Source: Caulobacter sp. S45 (GTDB lineage Bacteria; Pseudomonadota; Alphaproteobacteria; Caulobacterales; Caulobacteraceae). From it: a stretch of DNA of 64,000 bases. Position numbers and translations under genes: made by a program. The stretch covers positions 1,420,127 to 1,484,126 of the forward strand of contig NZ_LMUL01000014.1 of the NCBI RefSeq assembly GCF_009765965.1. The letters run 5' to 3'. Positions 24,107 to 36,363 of this stretch are shown in pieces (the stretch's first letter is position 1; every line of letters begins with the position of its first letter). The notes under the pieces are model-generated. The model was not told the DNA's origin. It searched no databases and worked only from the letters and a program-made list of their open reading frames with translations.

Positions 24107-26533
24107 ATGACGGCATTGACCAACAAGTCGCCGCGCTCGCTTGCACCTTCCTTATCCTCATCGATCGTCGCCCCGGCGGCGTTCGGGCATCGCGGTGGCG
24201 ATACGCTGATCTGTTTTTCTCACCTGAGATGGGATTTCGTTTTCCAGCGCCCTCAACATCTGATGTCGCGCTTCGCCCAGGATCGTCGGGTCATCTTCTT
24301 CGAAGAGCCGCTGCCCGGCGAGACTGCTTCGCTGGAGGTGCGCCAGGACGCCAAGTCGGAGGTGACCATCGTCACGCCGAAGCTGCCGGACGGCCTGTCC
24401 CACGAGCGGCGTAACGCCGAACTCACGCGTCTGCTGACCGGCCTGCTGGCCGAACGCGGCGTGGAGCGGCCCATCGTCTGGTATTACACGCCGATGATGC
24501 TGGAGTTCTCGCGCCCGGTCGCCGAGACGGCGGCGGCGGTCGTCTACGACTGCATGGACGAGCTCTCCAACTTCAAATTCGCCCCCGACAGCCTCAAGCA
24601 GCTCGAGCGCGATCTGGTCGGTCTCGCCGACGTGGTCTTCACCGGCGGCTACAGCCTGTACGAGGCCAAGCGCGGCTGGCACGCCAACATCCACCCCTTC
24701 CCCTCCAGCGTGGACAAGGCCCACTTCGCCCAGGCGCGCAGCATGTCCACGGCGCAGGACCCGGCCGACCAGGCCGCCCTGCCCCATCCGCGTTTCGGCT
24801 TCTACGGCGTGATCGACGAGCGGATGGACCTCGACCTGCTGGCCAAGCTGGCGGACGCCCATCCCGAATGGTCGATCGTCATGGTCGGCCCTGTGGTCAA
24901 GATCGACCCCGCCGACCTGCCCAAGCGCGCCAACATCCATTACCTGGGCGGCAAGACCTATGCCGAGCTGCCCTTCTATCTGGGCGGCTGGGACGTGGCG
25001 ATGGCGCCCTTCGCCATCAACGAGTCCACCCGCTTCATCAGCCCGACCAAGACGCCCGAATACCTGTGCGGCGGCAAGCCGGTGGTCTCCACCGCCATCG
25101 TCGACGTGAAACGTCACTATGGCGAGCTGGAAGCCGTACGGGTCGCCGACACCCATGCGGAATTCATCATCGAGTGCGAAAGCGCCCTGGCGCTCGGCCT
25201 CTCCTCCACCACCTCGTGGCGTCAAGCCGTAGACGAGGCCCTGGCCGATCTGTCGTGGGACACCACCTACGCCCGCATGGCCACCCTGGTCGAAGAGGCT
25301 GCGGTGCGTAAGTCGCAGACCGCCGCCAAGGCCGCCGCCAACCCGGTCGTGGCCGGCCCAGCCGTGCACAGCGCCGGCCGCCGCAGCCACTACGATGTAC
25401 TGATCGTCGGCGCCGGTTTCGCCGGATCGGTGATCGCCGAACGCCTGGCGGTGGGCTCCAACAAGCGCGTGCTGCTGATCGATCGCCGTCCCCACGTGGC
25501 CGGCAACGCCTTCGACGTCCATGACGAGGCCGGCGTGCTGATCCACCAATACGGCCCGCACATCTTCCACACCAATTCCGACGAGATCGTGCGCTACCTG
25601 TCGCGCTTCACCGGCTGGCGAACCTACGAGCACCGGGTGCTGGCCAGCGTGGACGGCAAGCTGGTGCCGATCCCGATCAACCGCACCACGCTGAACGTGC
25701 TCTATGGGCTGAACCTGACCACCGACGAAGAAGCGGCCAATTTCCTGGCCGCCCGCGCCGAGCCCACCGCCCAGATCCGCACATCGGAGGACGTGGTGGT
25801 CGCAGCCGTCGGCCGCGAGCTCTACGAGAAGTTCTTCCGCGGCTACACCCGCAAGCAGTGGGGCGTGGACCCGTCCGAGCTGGACCGCTCGGTCACTTCG
25901 CGCGTGCCCACCCGCACCAATACCGACGACCGCTATTTCGGCGACAGCTTCCAGGCCATGCCGAAGCTCGGCTTCACCCACATGTTCGGCAACATGCTGG
26001 ACCACAAGAACATCACCATCCAGACCGAGACCGAATTCGCCGAGGTCAAGGACGACGTGCTGTACGACCAGCTGGTGTTCTCCGGCCCGGTGGACGAGTT
26101 CTTCGACCATCGCTTCGGCCCGCTGCCCTACCGCAGCCTGAAGTTCGAGCACCGCACACTCGACCAGGAACAGTTCCAGCAGGTGGCGGTGGTCAACTAT
26201 CCCCACCCGGACACGCCCTACACGCGCATCAGCGAATACAAGCACCTGACGGGCCAGAAACACCCCAAGACCTCGATCAGCTACGAGTATCCGAGCGCCG
26301 TGGGCGACCCCTACTATCCGATCCCCAACGCCGAGGCCCAGGCCCTGTACAAGCGTTACGAGGCCCTGGCCCTGGCGCGTCAGGACGTCACCTTCGTCGG
26401 TCGGCTGGCGACCTACCGCTACTACAACATGGACCAGGTGGTGGGGCAGGCGCTGGCCACCTACCGCAAGATCCTGGAGGTCGGCGACCGCGCCGTCTCC
26501 TCGCGCGACGTGACCGAGGCGGCGCGCGCCTGA
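24107..26533 (+). CDS. glf: Fused glycosyltransferase / UDP-galactopyranose mutase
   Basis: 808 residues. Residues about 30-400 form a GT-B glycosyltransferase of the TuaH/GT4 kind: CFSHLRWDFVFQRPQHLMSR, then YDCMDELSNF, then FISPTKTPEYLCGGKPVVST for the sugar-nucleotide site. After an Ala-rich linker, residues about 428-795 are a complete Glf: VLIVGAGFAGSVIAERL (FAD), QYGPHIFHTNSDEIVRYL, GYTRKQWGVDPSEL, and RLATYRYYNMDQVVGQAL. Glf converts UDP-galactopyranose to UDP-galactofuranose; the fused transferase may use it for a cell-surface glycan. The ATG has no clear Shine-Dalgarno, so the start may be slightly off. No frameshift is seen. Confidence 0.88.
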   Translation: MTALTNKSPRSLAPSLSSSIVAPAAFGHRGGDTLICFSHLRWDFVFQRPQHLMSRFAQDRRVIFFEEPLPGETASLEVRQDAKSEVTIVTPKLPDGLSHERRNAELTRLLTGLLAERGVERPIVWYYTPMMLEFSRPVAETAAAVVYDCMDELSNFKFAPDSLKQLERDLVGLADVVFTGGYSLYEAKRGWHANIHPFPSSVDKAHFAQARSMSTAQDPADQAALPHPRFGFYGVIDERMDLDLLAKLADAHPEWSIVMVGPVVKIDPADLPKRANIHYLGGKTYAELPFYLGGWDVAMAPFAINESTRFISPTKTPEYLCGGKPVVSTAIVDVKRHYGELEAVRVADTHAEFIIECESALALGLSSTTSWRQAVDEALADLSWDTTYARMATLVEEAAVRKSQTAAKAAANPVVAGPAVHSAGRRSHYDVLIVGAGFAGSVIAERLAVGSNKRVLLIDRRPHVAGNAFDVHDEAGVLIHQYGPHIFHTNSDEIVRYLSRFTGWRTYEHRVLASVDGKLVPIPINRTTLNVLYGLNLTTDEEAANFLAARAEPTAQIRTSEDVVVAAVGRELYEKFFRGYTRKQWGVDPSELDRSVTSRVPTRTNTDDRYFGDSFQAMPKLGFTHMFGNMLDHKNITIQTETEFAEVKDDVLYDQLVFSGPVDEFFDHRFGPLPYRSLKFEHRTLDQEQFQQVAVVNYPHPDTPYTRISEYKHLTGQKHPKTSISYEYPSAVGDPYYPIPNAEAQALYKRYEALALARQDVTFVGRLATYRYYNMDQVVGQALATYRKILEVGDRAVSSRDVTEAARA

Positions 26534-26545
26534 TCCGCCGCCGTC

Positions 26546-26569
26546 GGCCTCCCTCTTCGGAGGGAGGCC
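26546..26569 (+). terminator. UUCG hairpin after the GT/UGM gene
   Basis: A perfect 10-bp stem GGCCTCCCTC/GAGGGAGGCC closed by a TTCG tetraloop, 12 nt after the stop. The T run is poor (TTGCT), but the stem is extremely stable. Confidence 0.7.
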
Positions 26570-26669
26570 TTGCTGGGCAAGGATATGACCGTGTCCGGTC
26601 ACGCATGTAAGTTGGCGAAAGCAGATCTGCGGGTTAGCTTAGCTATGTCGAGCCAAAGGAAATCTCATC

Positions 26670-26837
26670 ATGCGCAGCCTGATCATCGCCGCCTTCGCTC
26701 TCTCCGCGATCGCCGCACCCGCCTTCGCCGCCCCCTGCAAAGACGCCCACGGCAAGTTCATGAAGTGCCCGCCGATGCGGGTGATGCCGATGCGGCGCTG
26801 CAAGGACATCCACGGCAAGTTCATGAAGTGCCGCTAG
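26670..26837 (+). CDS. Small secreted protein with two CKDxHGKFMKC repeats
   Basis: 55 residues, ATG at 26670 with AAAGGA 9-10 nt upstream. A textbook signal peptide (MRSLIIAAFALSAIAAPAFA) is cut before APCKD. The mature peptide of about 35 residues contains CKDAHGKFMKC, a Pro/Met/Arg linker (PPMRVMPMRR), and CKDIHGKFMKC. Four cysteines in two C-x9-C units could form two small loops. Similar CxDAxGKFxKC peptides occur in alphaproteobacteria without known function. The signal peptide, ribosome site and exact internal repeat make it a convincing gene. Confidence 0.75.
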   Translation: MRSLIIAAFALSAIAAPAFAAPCKDAHGKFMKCPPMRVMPMRRCKDIHGKFMKCR

Positions 26838-26968
26838 TCCCTGACTAGAGCTTCCAAGATTTAGCGACCTGAGGGTCGGGCGGACGGGCCTGGGCGCCGG
26901 GGCGGGAAACCGCTTCGGACGTTCCAGGCCCATCTTCGTTTGGGCGGTCGACTTCGCCAAATAGAAAC

Positions 26969-26994
26969 GGCGCGCCCGGTTTCCCGCGCGCGCC
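26969..26994 (-). terminator. GC hairpin 150 nt downstream of acnA
   Basis: On the minus strand GGCGCGC...GCGCGCC is followed by GTTTCTATTT. It lies beyond family A repeat copy 3 and is a candidate terminator for acnA. Confidence 0.4.
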
Positions 26995-27024
26995 GCCATA
27001 TCGTCAGAACCAATGCACTGTATC

Positions 27025-27134
27025 TGCGTCCTTCGAGACGCCCTTTCAGGGCTCCTCAGGATGACCAAGCGCAGTGAATTTCACCAAGTCTCGTCATGCT
27101 GAGGAGCGGCGTGAGCCGCACCTCGAAGCACGCA
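27025..27134. repeat. Dispersed palindromic repeat, family A, copy 3
   Basis: Left arm TGCGTCCTTCGAGACGC, right arm ending CTCGAAGCACGCA, 10 nt from the acnA stop. The 307-bp gap 26838-27144 holds this repeat plus the GC hairpin and no gene. Confidence 0.9.
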
Positions 27135-27144
27135 CTCCCGTCTT

Positions 27145-29889
<2,745 letters not shown>

Positions 29890-30097
29890 TTGATCCTCTC
29901 CGGTTCGGCGGGGTCGCGCGCCCCCTTGGCGGGACACACAGGTTCCCACCGAGCGCTGCGGGTTTCCCGCATGCGGGCGTGTCTTAGCGCCCGGGCGGCG
30001 CGACGTCTATGCAGAGCGGGAAGCTGGGCCGTTCACCGGCAAGAAGATGACGACACAAATCTGATATTAATAACTATTCGCAAATATGCCCCGCGCC

Positions 30098-31486
30098 TCA
30101 GGCCGATCGGCGCAGGTGGTTGATCAGGTCGATGCGGGTGATCACGCCCAGGAACTCGCGGCCGTCGGTGATCAGGGCTACTTCGTCGCGCTGGAACACC
30201 GGCAGCAGGGCCTCCAGCGGCTCGCGCACCTGCAGCGTGTTCAGCCGGGTGGCCATGGCGGAGTAGACCGGGCGGGCGAACCGCTCGGCCCGCTCGCGCT
30301 CGCTCTGCGCCGCGAACAGTACGTCGCTCTCGTCCAGCAGCCCGACCAGCCGGCCGTCCTTCAGCACCGGCAACTGGGAGACGTCGGCCGAGCGCATGCG
30401 GTTGTAGGCGGTCATCAGCGTGTCTTCCGGGGCCACCGTCACCGCCCCGCCCTCGCCCACCGCACGCGCGATCAGGTCGCGCAGGTCGCCGTGCATGGCG
30501 CGCTCGGCGAGGCCCTGCTCGGCCAGCCAGTAGTCGTTGAACATCTTAGACAGGTATTTCGAGCCGGTGTCGCAGACCAGCGTGACCACCCGCTTGGGCT
30601 CGGTCTGCTCACGGCAATACCGCAGCGCCGCCGCCAGCAGAGTGCCCGAGGACGAGCCGCCCAGCACACCCGCCCGGCGCAGCAGCTCGCGCGCCGTCTC
30701 CATGCTCTCCCGGTCGGAGATGGCGTAGGCCTTCTCCACGAACGACAGGTCGCAGGTGTCGGGGATGAAGTCCTCGCCGATGCCCTCGACCACCCAGGAG
30801 CCGGGGGTGACGGTCTTTCCCTCGTTGATCAGCGGGGCCAGGATCGAGCCGACCGGATCGGCCAGGATCATCTTGGTCTTCGGCGAGTGCTTGGCGAAGT
30901 AGCGGCCCAGCCCGGTCAGGGTGCCGCCCGAACCGACGCCGACCACCATGGCGTCGAGGTCGCCGTCCGTCTGCTCCAGGATTTCCGGGCCGGTCGAGGT
31001 CTCGTGCGCCAGCGGGTTGGCCGGGTTGGCGAACTGGTTGACGTAGACCGAGTTGGGGGTGTCGGCGGCGATCCGCTCGGCGATGTCCTGGTAGTATTCG
31101 GGGTGGCCCTTGCCGACATCGGAGCGGGTCAGGCGCACGTCGACGCCCAGACCACGCAGATGCTGGATCTTCTCGCGCGACATCTTGTCGGGCACCACCA
31201 GGATCAGGCGATAGCCCTTCAGGATGCCGACCTGGGCTAGGCCCAGGCCGGTGTTGCCGGCGGTGGCCTCGATGATGGTCCCGCCGGGCTGCAACCGCCC
31301 ATCCTTCTCGGCCGCCTCGATCATAGTCAGGGCGATGCGGTCCTTGATCGAACCGCCCGGGTTCATGTTCTCCAGCTTGAGGAACAGCTTGCACGGCCCG
31401 GTGTCGAAGCCTTGCAGCTCCAGCATCGGCGTGTGGCCGATCAGGTCCAGCGCGGAGCCGACGGGCTTGGGCAGGGCGATAGGCAT
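30098..31486 (-). CDS. Cystathionine beta-synthase with C-terminal CBS domains
   Basis: 462 residues. The PLP fold of the cysteine synthase family carries Lys48 in NPGGSIKDRIA, the ATAGNTGLGLA loop, and VGVGSGGTLTGLGRYF for the cofactor phosphate. Residues about 335-460 are a pair of CBS domains (MTAYNRMRSADVSQLPVL, then LITDGREFLGVITRIDLI), as in eukaryotic CBS. Likely activity is serine plus homocysteine to cystathionine; cysteine synthase activity is the alternative. It lies downstream of gcvPB on the same strand, separated by a family C repeat. Glycine cleavage and serine-using transsulfuration fit one-carbon metabolism. Confidence 0.85.
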   Translation of the reverse strand: MPIALPKPVGSALDLIGHTPMLELQGFDTGPCKLFLKLENMNPGGSIKDRIALTMIEAAEKDGRLQPGGTIIEATAGNTGLGLAQVGILKGYRLILVVPDKMSREKIQHLRGLGVDVRLTRSDVGKGHPEYYQDIAERIAADTPNSVYVNQFANPANPLAHETSTGPEILEQTDGDLDAMVVGVGSGGTLTGLGRYFAKHSPKTKMILADPVGSILAPLINEGKTVTPGSWVVEGIGEDFIPDTCDLSFVEKAYAISDRESMETARELLRRAGVLGGSSSGTLLAAALRYCREQTEPKRVVTLVCDTGSKYLSKMFNDYWLAEQGLAERAMHGDLRDLIARAVGEGGAVTVAPEDTLMTAYNRMRSADVSQLPVLKDGRLVGLLDESDVLFAAQSERERAERFARPVYSAMATRLNTLQVREPLEALLPVFQRDEVALITDGREFLGVITRIDLINHLRRSA

Positions 31487-31596
31487 GACTTGACCTTATC
31501 CGGGCGCAGAGGCGCACGATGAAAGCGGGATGAGGCTGCTCCTTAGCACGGCCCACCCCCGGATTACGACCGGAGCCGTAGCCCTCAAACGCGATT

Positions 31597-31761
31597 CCCT
31601 CCCCCTCGAAGGGGGAGGGCCAGGGTGAGGGTGTGGCCGCCGCGGATACGGATAAACATGTGAGACGCCGGGATCATCTAAGATCAGGAACCTCGCGCGC
31701 CCATCCTCAAACTGCCTGCACTCACCCCCATCCCTGCCCTTACCCCTTCGAGGGGGAAGGG
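31597..31761. repeat. Palindromic repeat, family C, copy 1
   Basis: Left element CCCTCCCCCTCGAAGGGGGAGGG with a GGGTGAGGGTGTG tail; right element CACTCACCCCCATCCCTGCC ending TTCGAGGGGGAAGGG. The arms are complementary across about 165 bp. It ends 8 nt from the gcvPB stop. Confidence 0.85.
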
Positions 31762-31769
31762 TGAAAGCC

Positions 31770-33329
31770 TCAGGCCGTCCACCTCAGCTTCGGCTTCCTC
31801 GCCGCCGCCGTCTCGTCCAGCCGGCGCAGCGGGGCGTGGAACGGCGCGCCCTTGAAGCGCTCGACGTCGCCGGCCTTGGCAGCTTCCGCCAACGCCCGCA
31901 CCGCCACCACGAAGCGGTCGAGTTCGCCCTTGGGCTCGGTCTCCGTCGGCTCGATCAGCATCGCGCCATGCACCACCAGCGGGAAGTACATGGTCATCGG
32001 GTGGAAGCCCTCGTCGATCATCGCCTTGGCGAAGTCGAGCGTGCTGACCCCCGTGTCGGCCAGCCAGCGGTCGTCGAACAGGGCCTCGTGCATGCAGTAG
32101 CCCTGGAACGCCGGGCTCATCACGTCCTGCAGCCGCGACTTCAGGTAGTTGGCGTTGAGCACCGCGTCGCCGGAGACCTGGCGCAAGCCGTCGGCGCCGT
32201 GGCTCAGCATGTAGGCGTAGGCGCGCACGAACATGCCCATCTGGCCATGGAAGGCGCACATGCGGCCGAACGCCTGCGGACGCCCGTCCTCGCCCGAGCG
32301 CTCCTCATGTTCGCGCAAGTCGAGCGCGCCATCACGATGAACCACCCAGGGCAAGGGCGCGAACGGCGCCAGCGCCTCGGACAGCACCACCGGACCCGCG
32401 CCGGGACCGCCGCCGCCGTGCGGGGTGGAGAAGGTCTTGTGCAGGTTGATGTGCATGGCGTCCACGCCCAGGTCGCCCGGACGCACCCGCCCGACGATGG
32501 CGTTGAAGTTGGCTCCGTCGCAGTAGAAGTAGGCGCCGGCCTCGTGGGTCAGCCGCGCGATCTCCACCACCTCGGTCTCGAACAGGCCGCAGGTGTTGGG
32601 GTTGGTCACCATCACCGCCGCCACGTCGGGGCCGAGCTTGCGCGCTAGGTCGGCGAGGTCGACATGGCCCTCCGGGGTCTGGGCGATCTCCTCCACGAGG
32701 TAGCCGACCTGGGCGGCGGTGGCGGGGTTGGTGCCGTGGGCCGAGGTCGGCACCAGCACCCGGCGGCGCGCGTCGCCGCGAGCCTCGTGGGCGGCGCGGA
32801 TCGCCAGCAGGCCGCACAGCTCCCCGTGCGCCCCGGCCTTGGGCGACAAGGCCACCGCCGGCATCCCGGTCAGGGTGGTCAGCCAGTAGGACAGCTCGTC
32901 CATCAGCTCCAGCGCGCCCTGCACCGTCGAGATCGGCTGCAGCGGATGGATGTCGGCGAAGCCCGCCAGCCGGGCCAGGCGCTCGTTCAGGCGCGGGTTG
33001 TGCTTCATGGTGCACGAGCCGAGCGGATAGAGCGCCAGGTCGATGGCGTGGTTCTTCTGCGACAGGCGCACGTAGTGGCGCATGGCTTCAGGCTCGGACA
33101 GGCCCGGCAGGCCGATGGGCTCGGCGCGCACCAGATCGCCGAGGTCGCTGGCGTCCAGCTCGGGTTCCGGAAGATCGACGCCGGTCTTGTCCCAGCCGCC
33201 GAGTTCGAAGATCAGCTTCTCGTCCTGCAGCAGGCCGCGCGCGCCGGTCAGGGTCACGGGCTTGTCGGTCTCGAGATGGATCGCGTCCGCACGGCCGGCG
33301 GGACGGATGGGTCCGGTCTGCGCGCTCAT
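31770..33329 (-). CDS. gcvPB: Glycine dehydrogenase (decarboxylating) subunit 2
   Basis: 519 residues. The PLP-binding lysine lies in [20 protein letters not shown], with [17 protein letters not shown] before it. It forms the P protein with GcvPA and decarboxylates glycine onto the lipoyl arm of H protein. The ATG overlaps the gcvPA stop (ATGA), so the two subunits are translationally coupled. Confidence 0.96.
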   Translation of the reverse strand: MSAQTGPIRPAGRADAIHLETDKPVTLTGARGLLQDEKLIFELGGWDKTGVDLPEPELDASDLGDLVRAEPIGLPGLSEPEAMRHYVRLSQKNHAIDLALYPLGSCTMKHNPRLNERLARLAGFADIHPLQPISTVQGALELMDELSYWLTTLTGMPAVALSPKAGAHGELCGLLAIRAAHEARGDARRRVLVPTSAHGTNPATAAQVGYLVEEIAQTPEGHVDLADLARKLGPDVAAVMVTNPNTCGLFETEVVEIARLTHEAGAYFYCDGANFNAIVGRVRPGDLGVDAMHINLHKTFSTPHGGGGPGAGPVVLSEALAPFAPLPWVVHRDGALDLREHEERSGEDGRPQAFGRMCAFHGQMGMFVRAYAYMLSHGADGLRQVSGDAVLNANYLKSRLQDVMSPAFQGYCMHEALFDDRWLADTGVSTLDFAKAMIDEGFHPMTMYFPLVVHGAMLIEPTETEPKGELDRFVVAVRALAEAAKAGDVERFKGAPFHAPLRRLDETAAARKPKLRWTA

Positions 33330-34669
33330 GCCAGCGCCTCCTTCAGGGCCGCTGCAAGGGCGGCGATATCGTCGTCGGTGGTGGTCTCGGTGGCGGCGAG
33401 CAGCAACACGTCGTCCATGCCGGCCTTGGGCGCCAGGCGGCTGACCGGCACGCCGGCGATCACGCCCTTGGCCGCCAGCGCGTCCACCAGCGGTGCGGCG
33501 GCGATGGGCAAGCGCACGGCGATCTCATTGAAGAAGCGCTTGGTCAGCACCTCGACCCCAGGAACCGCACTCATCGCGTCCTTCAACCGGCGCGCCTGCT
33601 GGTGGTTCAGCAGGGCCAGCCGGCGCAGGCCGACCTCGCCCAGCAGCGACATGTGGATGGTGAAGGCGAGCGCGCACAGGCCCGAATTGGTGCAGATGTT
33701 GGAGGTCGCCTTGTCGCGGCGGATGTGCTGCTCGCGCGTCGACAGGGTCAGCACGAAACCGCGCTCCCCCGCCACGTCGGTGGTCTCGCCGCAGACCCGG
33801 CCGGGCATCTGGCGCACGTATTTATCGCGGGTCGCGAACAGCCCGACATAGGGGCCGCCATAGTTCAGCCCGTTGCCGATCGACTGGCCCTCGGCGGCGA
33901 CGATGTCGGCCCCCATGGCGCCCGGCGACTTCAGCAGGCCGAAGGAGACCGTCTCGGTCGTCACCACGATCAGCAGGGCGCCGGCCGCATGGACCGCTTC
34001 GGCGATCTTGCTGACGTCGGTGGCCGTGCCGAACAGGTTGGGGGTCTGGACCACCACGCAGGCGGTGTCGGCGTCCAGGTGACTGAGCACCGCCGCCTCG
34101 TTGTCCACCGCCAGCGGCAGGGGATCGGTCTTGACCCCGGCGTTATGGGCCAGGGTGTAGATGGTCTCGGCGTAGTGGGGATGCAGGCCCGGCGACAGGA
34201 TCGCCTTGGAGCGGCGGGTGATGCGCGCCGCCATCAGCACCGCCTCGGCGGCGGCGGTGGAGCCGTCGTACATCGAGGCGTTGGCCACCTCCATGCCGGT
34301 CAGCGCCGCCACCTGGGTCTGGAACTCGTAGACCGCCTGCAGCGTGCCCTGGGCGATCTCGGGCTGGTAGGGCGTGTAGGAGGTCAGGAACTCCGACCGC
34401 TGGATCAGGTGGTCGACCGAGGCCGGCACATGGTGGCGATAGGCGCCGGCGCCGCAGAAGAAGGGGACCGAACCGGCGGCGACGTTCTTGGCCGCCAGGC
34501 GGCCCAGCGCGCGCTCGACCTGGAGCTCGCCTTGATGGAACGGCAGGTCGACGGGCTGGTCGAGGTGGACGTCGCTCGGAACGGCTTCGAACAGCGCGTC
34601 CACCGAGGGCGCGCCGATCACCGCCAGCATGTCGGATCGGTCCTGATCGCTCAGGGGCAGGTAACGCAT
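33326..34669 (-). CDS. gcvPA: Glycine dehydrogenase (decarboxylating) subunit 1
   Basis: 447 residues, start [19 protein letters not shown]. The family segments [34 protein letters not shown] and [15 protein letters not shown] are all present. It pairs with GcvPB. Upstream, where many alphaproteobacteria encode gcvH, there is only a family C palindromic repeat before gcvT. Confidence 0.96.
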   Translation of the reverse strand: MRYLPLSDQDRSDMLAVIGAPSVDALFEAVPSDVHLDQPVDLPFHQGELQVERALGRLAAKNVAAGSVPFFCGAGAYRHHVPASVDHLIQRSEFLTSYTPYQPEIAQGTLQAVYEFQTQVAALTGMEVANASMYDGSTAAAEAVLMAARITRRSKAILSPGLHPHYAETIYTLAHNAGVKTDPLPLAVDNEAAVLSHLDADTACVVVQTPNLFGTATDVSKIAEAVHAAGALLIVVTTETVSFGLLKSPGAMGADIVAAEGQSIGNGLNYGGPYVGLFATRDKYVRQMPGRVCGETTDVAGERGFVLTLSTREQHIRRDKATSNICTNSGLCALAFTIHMSLLGEVGLRRLALLNHQQARRLKDAMSAVPGVEVLTKRFFNEIAVRLPIAAAPLVDALAAKGVIAGVPVSRLAPKAGMDDVLLLAATETTTDDDIAALAAALKEALA

Positions 34670-34707
34670 GGGCTCAGGCTCCTTGGAGCGGGGAAAATGA
34701 ATGGTCT

Positions 34708-34857
34708 TCCCTGCCCCTCGAGGGGAGAGGGGCAGGGGTGGGGGTGTGCGCGCAGGTGATGAGGAAAGATCGAAGACGGCGCTGCCACTCGCGCTTAACC
34801 AGGTGAGCGCCTGCACTCACCCCCATCCCCGCCCTTCCCCCTTCGAGGGGGAAGGGA
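34708..34857. repeat. Palindromic repeat, family C, copy 2
   Basis: Left element TCCCTGCCCCTCGAGGGGAG, right element CACTCACCCCCATCCCCGCC ending CTTCGAGGGGGAAGGGA. It occupies almost all of the gcvT-gcvPA gap and ends 16 nt from the gcvT stop. Confidence 0.85.
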
Positions 34858-34873
34858 GCTAACGTGCTCGCCA

Positions 34874-36040
34874 TCACGCCTTGGCCTTGCGCACGTAGCG
34901 ATGGGGAACGAAGGGCATTGAGACCACCTCGGCGGGCTGGGCCTTGCCGCGGACCAGCACCTGCAACGCCATGCCCGGCGCGCGGAAGGCAGGAGGGACG
35001 AAGCCCATGGCGATAGGCGCCGATAGCGTGGGAGCGAAGCCGCCGCTGGTGACCCGGCCGATCACCCGGCCCTGGTCGTCGGCGATTTCGGCGCCTTCGC
35101 GGGCCGGGGCGCCGTTCAACACCCGCAGGCCGACGCGCACGCGCGACAAGGCCCGGCCCAGCTCGGCAGCGATCCGCGCGCCGCCGGGGATGTCGCCCCG
35201 CTCGCGCCGCTTCTTGGAGATGGCGAAACCGAGGTCGGCCTCCACCGGGCTGACGCTGCTGTCCAGGTCGTGGCCGTAGAGCGGCAGGCCGGCTTCCAGC
35301 CGCAACGAATCGCGCGCGCCGAGACCGATGGGCTTGACCCGCTCGTCGGACAACAGCCGGTCCCAGAGGCGCACGGCCGTATGTTCGGGCGTCAGGATCT
35401 CGACCCCGTCCTCGCCGGTATAGCCGGAACGGGAGATCAGCACAGGCGCGCCTTCGAACTCGAAAGCCTTCAGCGTCATGAAGCCGAGGTCCTCCACGCC
35501 TGGGAAGATCGCAGCGGCCACAGCGACGGCCTCCGGTCCCTGCAGCGCCAGCAGCCCGCCCGTATCGGCGCGTTCCAGCCGGGCGTGAGCGCCGGCCGCC
35601 GCCGCAATGCGGGCGAAGTCGGCGTCCTTGGTGCCGGCGTTGACCACGATGTAGAGATCGCCCTGGCGCTCGGGCTCGGCTGGACGGCCGATCATCAGGT
35701 CGTCGTCGATCCCGCCGCCCGCGTTCAGCAGCAGGGTGTAGCGGTTCTGGCCCGGCTTCAGCCCGGCGATGTCCCCGCACACCAGCGGCTCGACCAGGGC
35801 CGCGACCGCGCGATGGTCGGCCTCGGCGTCGCCGGTCTTGGAACCCAGCACCAGGAAGCTCGGACCCATATGGGAAACATCGAACAGGCCGGCGTGCTCG
35901 CGGGTCCAGCGGTGCTCGCCCAGCACGCCAAGCGGATACTGCACCGGCATGTCGTAGCCGCCGAACGGGACCATCTTGCCCTGGGCCGCGCCATGGGCGG
36001 CATGCAGCGCGGTGCGCAGGAGGGGAGCGTTGGTGTCCAA
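34874..36040 (-). CDS. gcvT: Glycine cleavage system aminomethyltransferase (T protein)
   Basis: 388 residues from a TTG at 36040 (MDTNAPLLRTALHAAHGAAQ). VPFGGYDMPVQYP, FDVSHMGPSFLVLG and the glycine-cleavage T C-terminal barrel (KPIGLGARDSLRLEAGLPLYG) are intact. It moves the aminomethyl carbon from H protein to tetrahydrofolate. The ribosome site is weak (AAGGG about 10 nt upstream) and the start codon rare, which suits control by the tandem glycine riboswitch in the leader. gcvT, gcvPA and gcvPB share orientation; gcvH is absent. Confidence 0.94.
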   Translation of the reverse strand: MDTNAPLLRTALHAAHGAAQGKMVPFGGYDMPVQYPLGVLGEHRWTREHAGLFDVSHMGPSFLVLGSKTGDAEADHRAVAALVEPLVCGDIAGLKPGQNRYTLLLNAGGGIDDDLMIGRPAEPERQGDLYIVVNAGTKDADFARIAAAAGAHARLERADTGGLLALQGPEAVAVAAAIFPGVEDLGFMTLKAFEFEGAPVLISRSGYTGEDGVEILTPEHTAVRLWDRLLSDERVKPIGLGARDSLRLEAGLPLYGHDLDSSVSPVEADLGFAISKKRRERGDIPGGARIAAELGRALSRVRVGLRVLNGAPAREGAEIADDQGRVIGRVTSGGFAPTLSAPIAMGFVPPAFRAPGMALQVLVRGKAQPAEVVSMPFVPHRYVRKAKA

Positions 36041-36100
36041 GCCGTGGGCCCTTCGAGTCGGAGGTGCGATTCGCCGAACGGCGTTGCCGCCGTCCGTCGT

Positions 36101-36290
36101 CGCCCCCGCTGTCTCATGGGCCTGAGAGATTTCAGCCTCGCCCGGATCGGGCGCGACCTTGCTCCTTCGGCGAGCCCTTACGGACTGCTTTCCAGCGTCT
36201 TAGAAGCCCTGCGGTCCTTTTGCCTGAGCGTTTCCGGGGCGGTTACGCCTTCGGCGCCGGGATGGTCCCCGGTCTCTCCCGCGAGAGCGA
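36101..36290 (-). ncRNA. Tandem glycine riboswitch upstream of gcvT
   Basis: Read on the minus strand, aptamer 1 shows CGGGAGAGACC, CCGAAGGCGTAA and CGCTCAGGCAAAAGGACCGC. Aptamer 2 shows GACGCTGGAAAGCAGTCC, CGCCGAAGGAGCAAGG, GCTGAAATCTCTCAGGCCC and CATGAGACAGCGGGGG. These are the conserved cores of the two cooperative glycine aptamers, joined by a short linker. The element ends about 60 nt before the gcvT start, and a small hairpin ACGGCG-GCAA-CGCCGT (within the intervening 60 nt) may be part of the expression platform. Glycine should switch the operon on. The 323-bp gap 36041-36363 is explained by this element. Confidence 0.93.
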
Positions 36291-36363
36291 GCGCAACGTG
36301 GTCGAACTGGGCTACGAGGTCAACCGGAGCGGGGTGCGGCGTGTAGGTTTGCAGGCCGCTTGC

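Noticed and set aside
24043-24414. ATG with a good ribosome site (GGAAAGGA) just before the GT/UGM gene, in another frame
   Set aside because: Translation runs into the GT gene in the wrong frame and looks random; at most a leader peptide, not supported.
24158-26602. 814-codon open frame antisense to the GT/UGM fusion gene
   Set aside because: Opposite strand of a clearly coding gene; the product is His/Gly/Val-rich without domains, as expected from high-GC shadow frames.
34670-34873. Possible gcvH between gcvT and gcvPA
   Set aside because: No frame with lipoyl-domain features; the gap is filled by a palindromic repeat.
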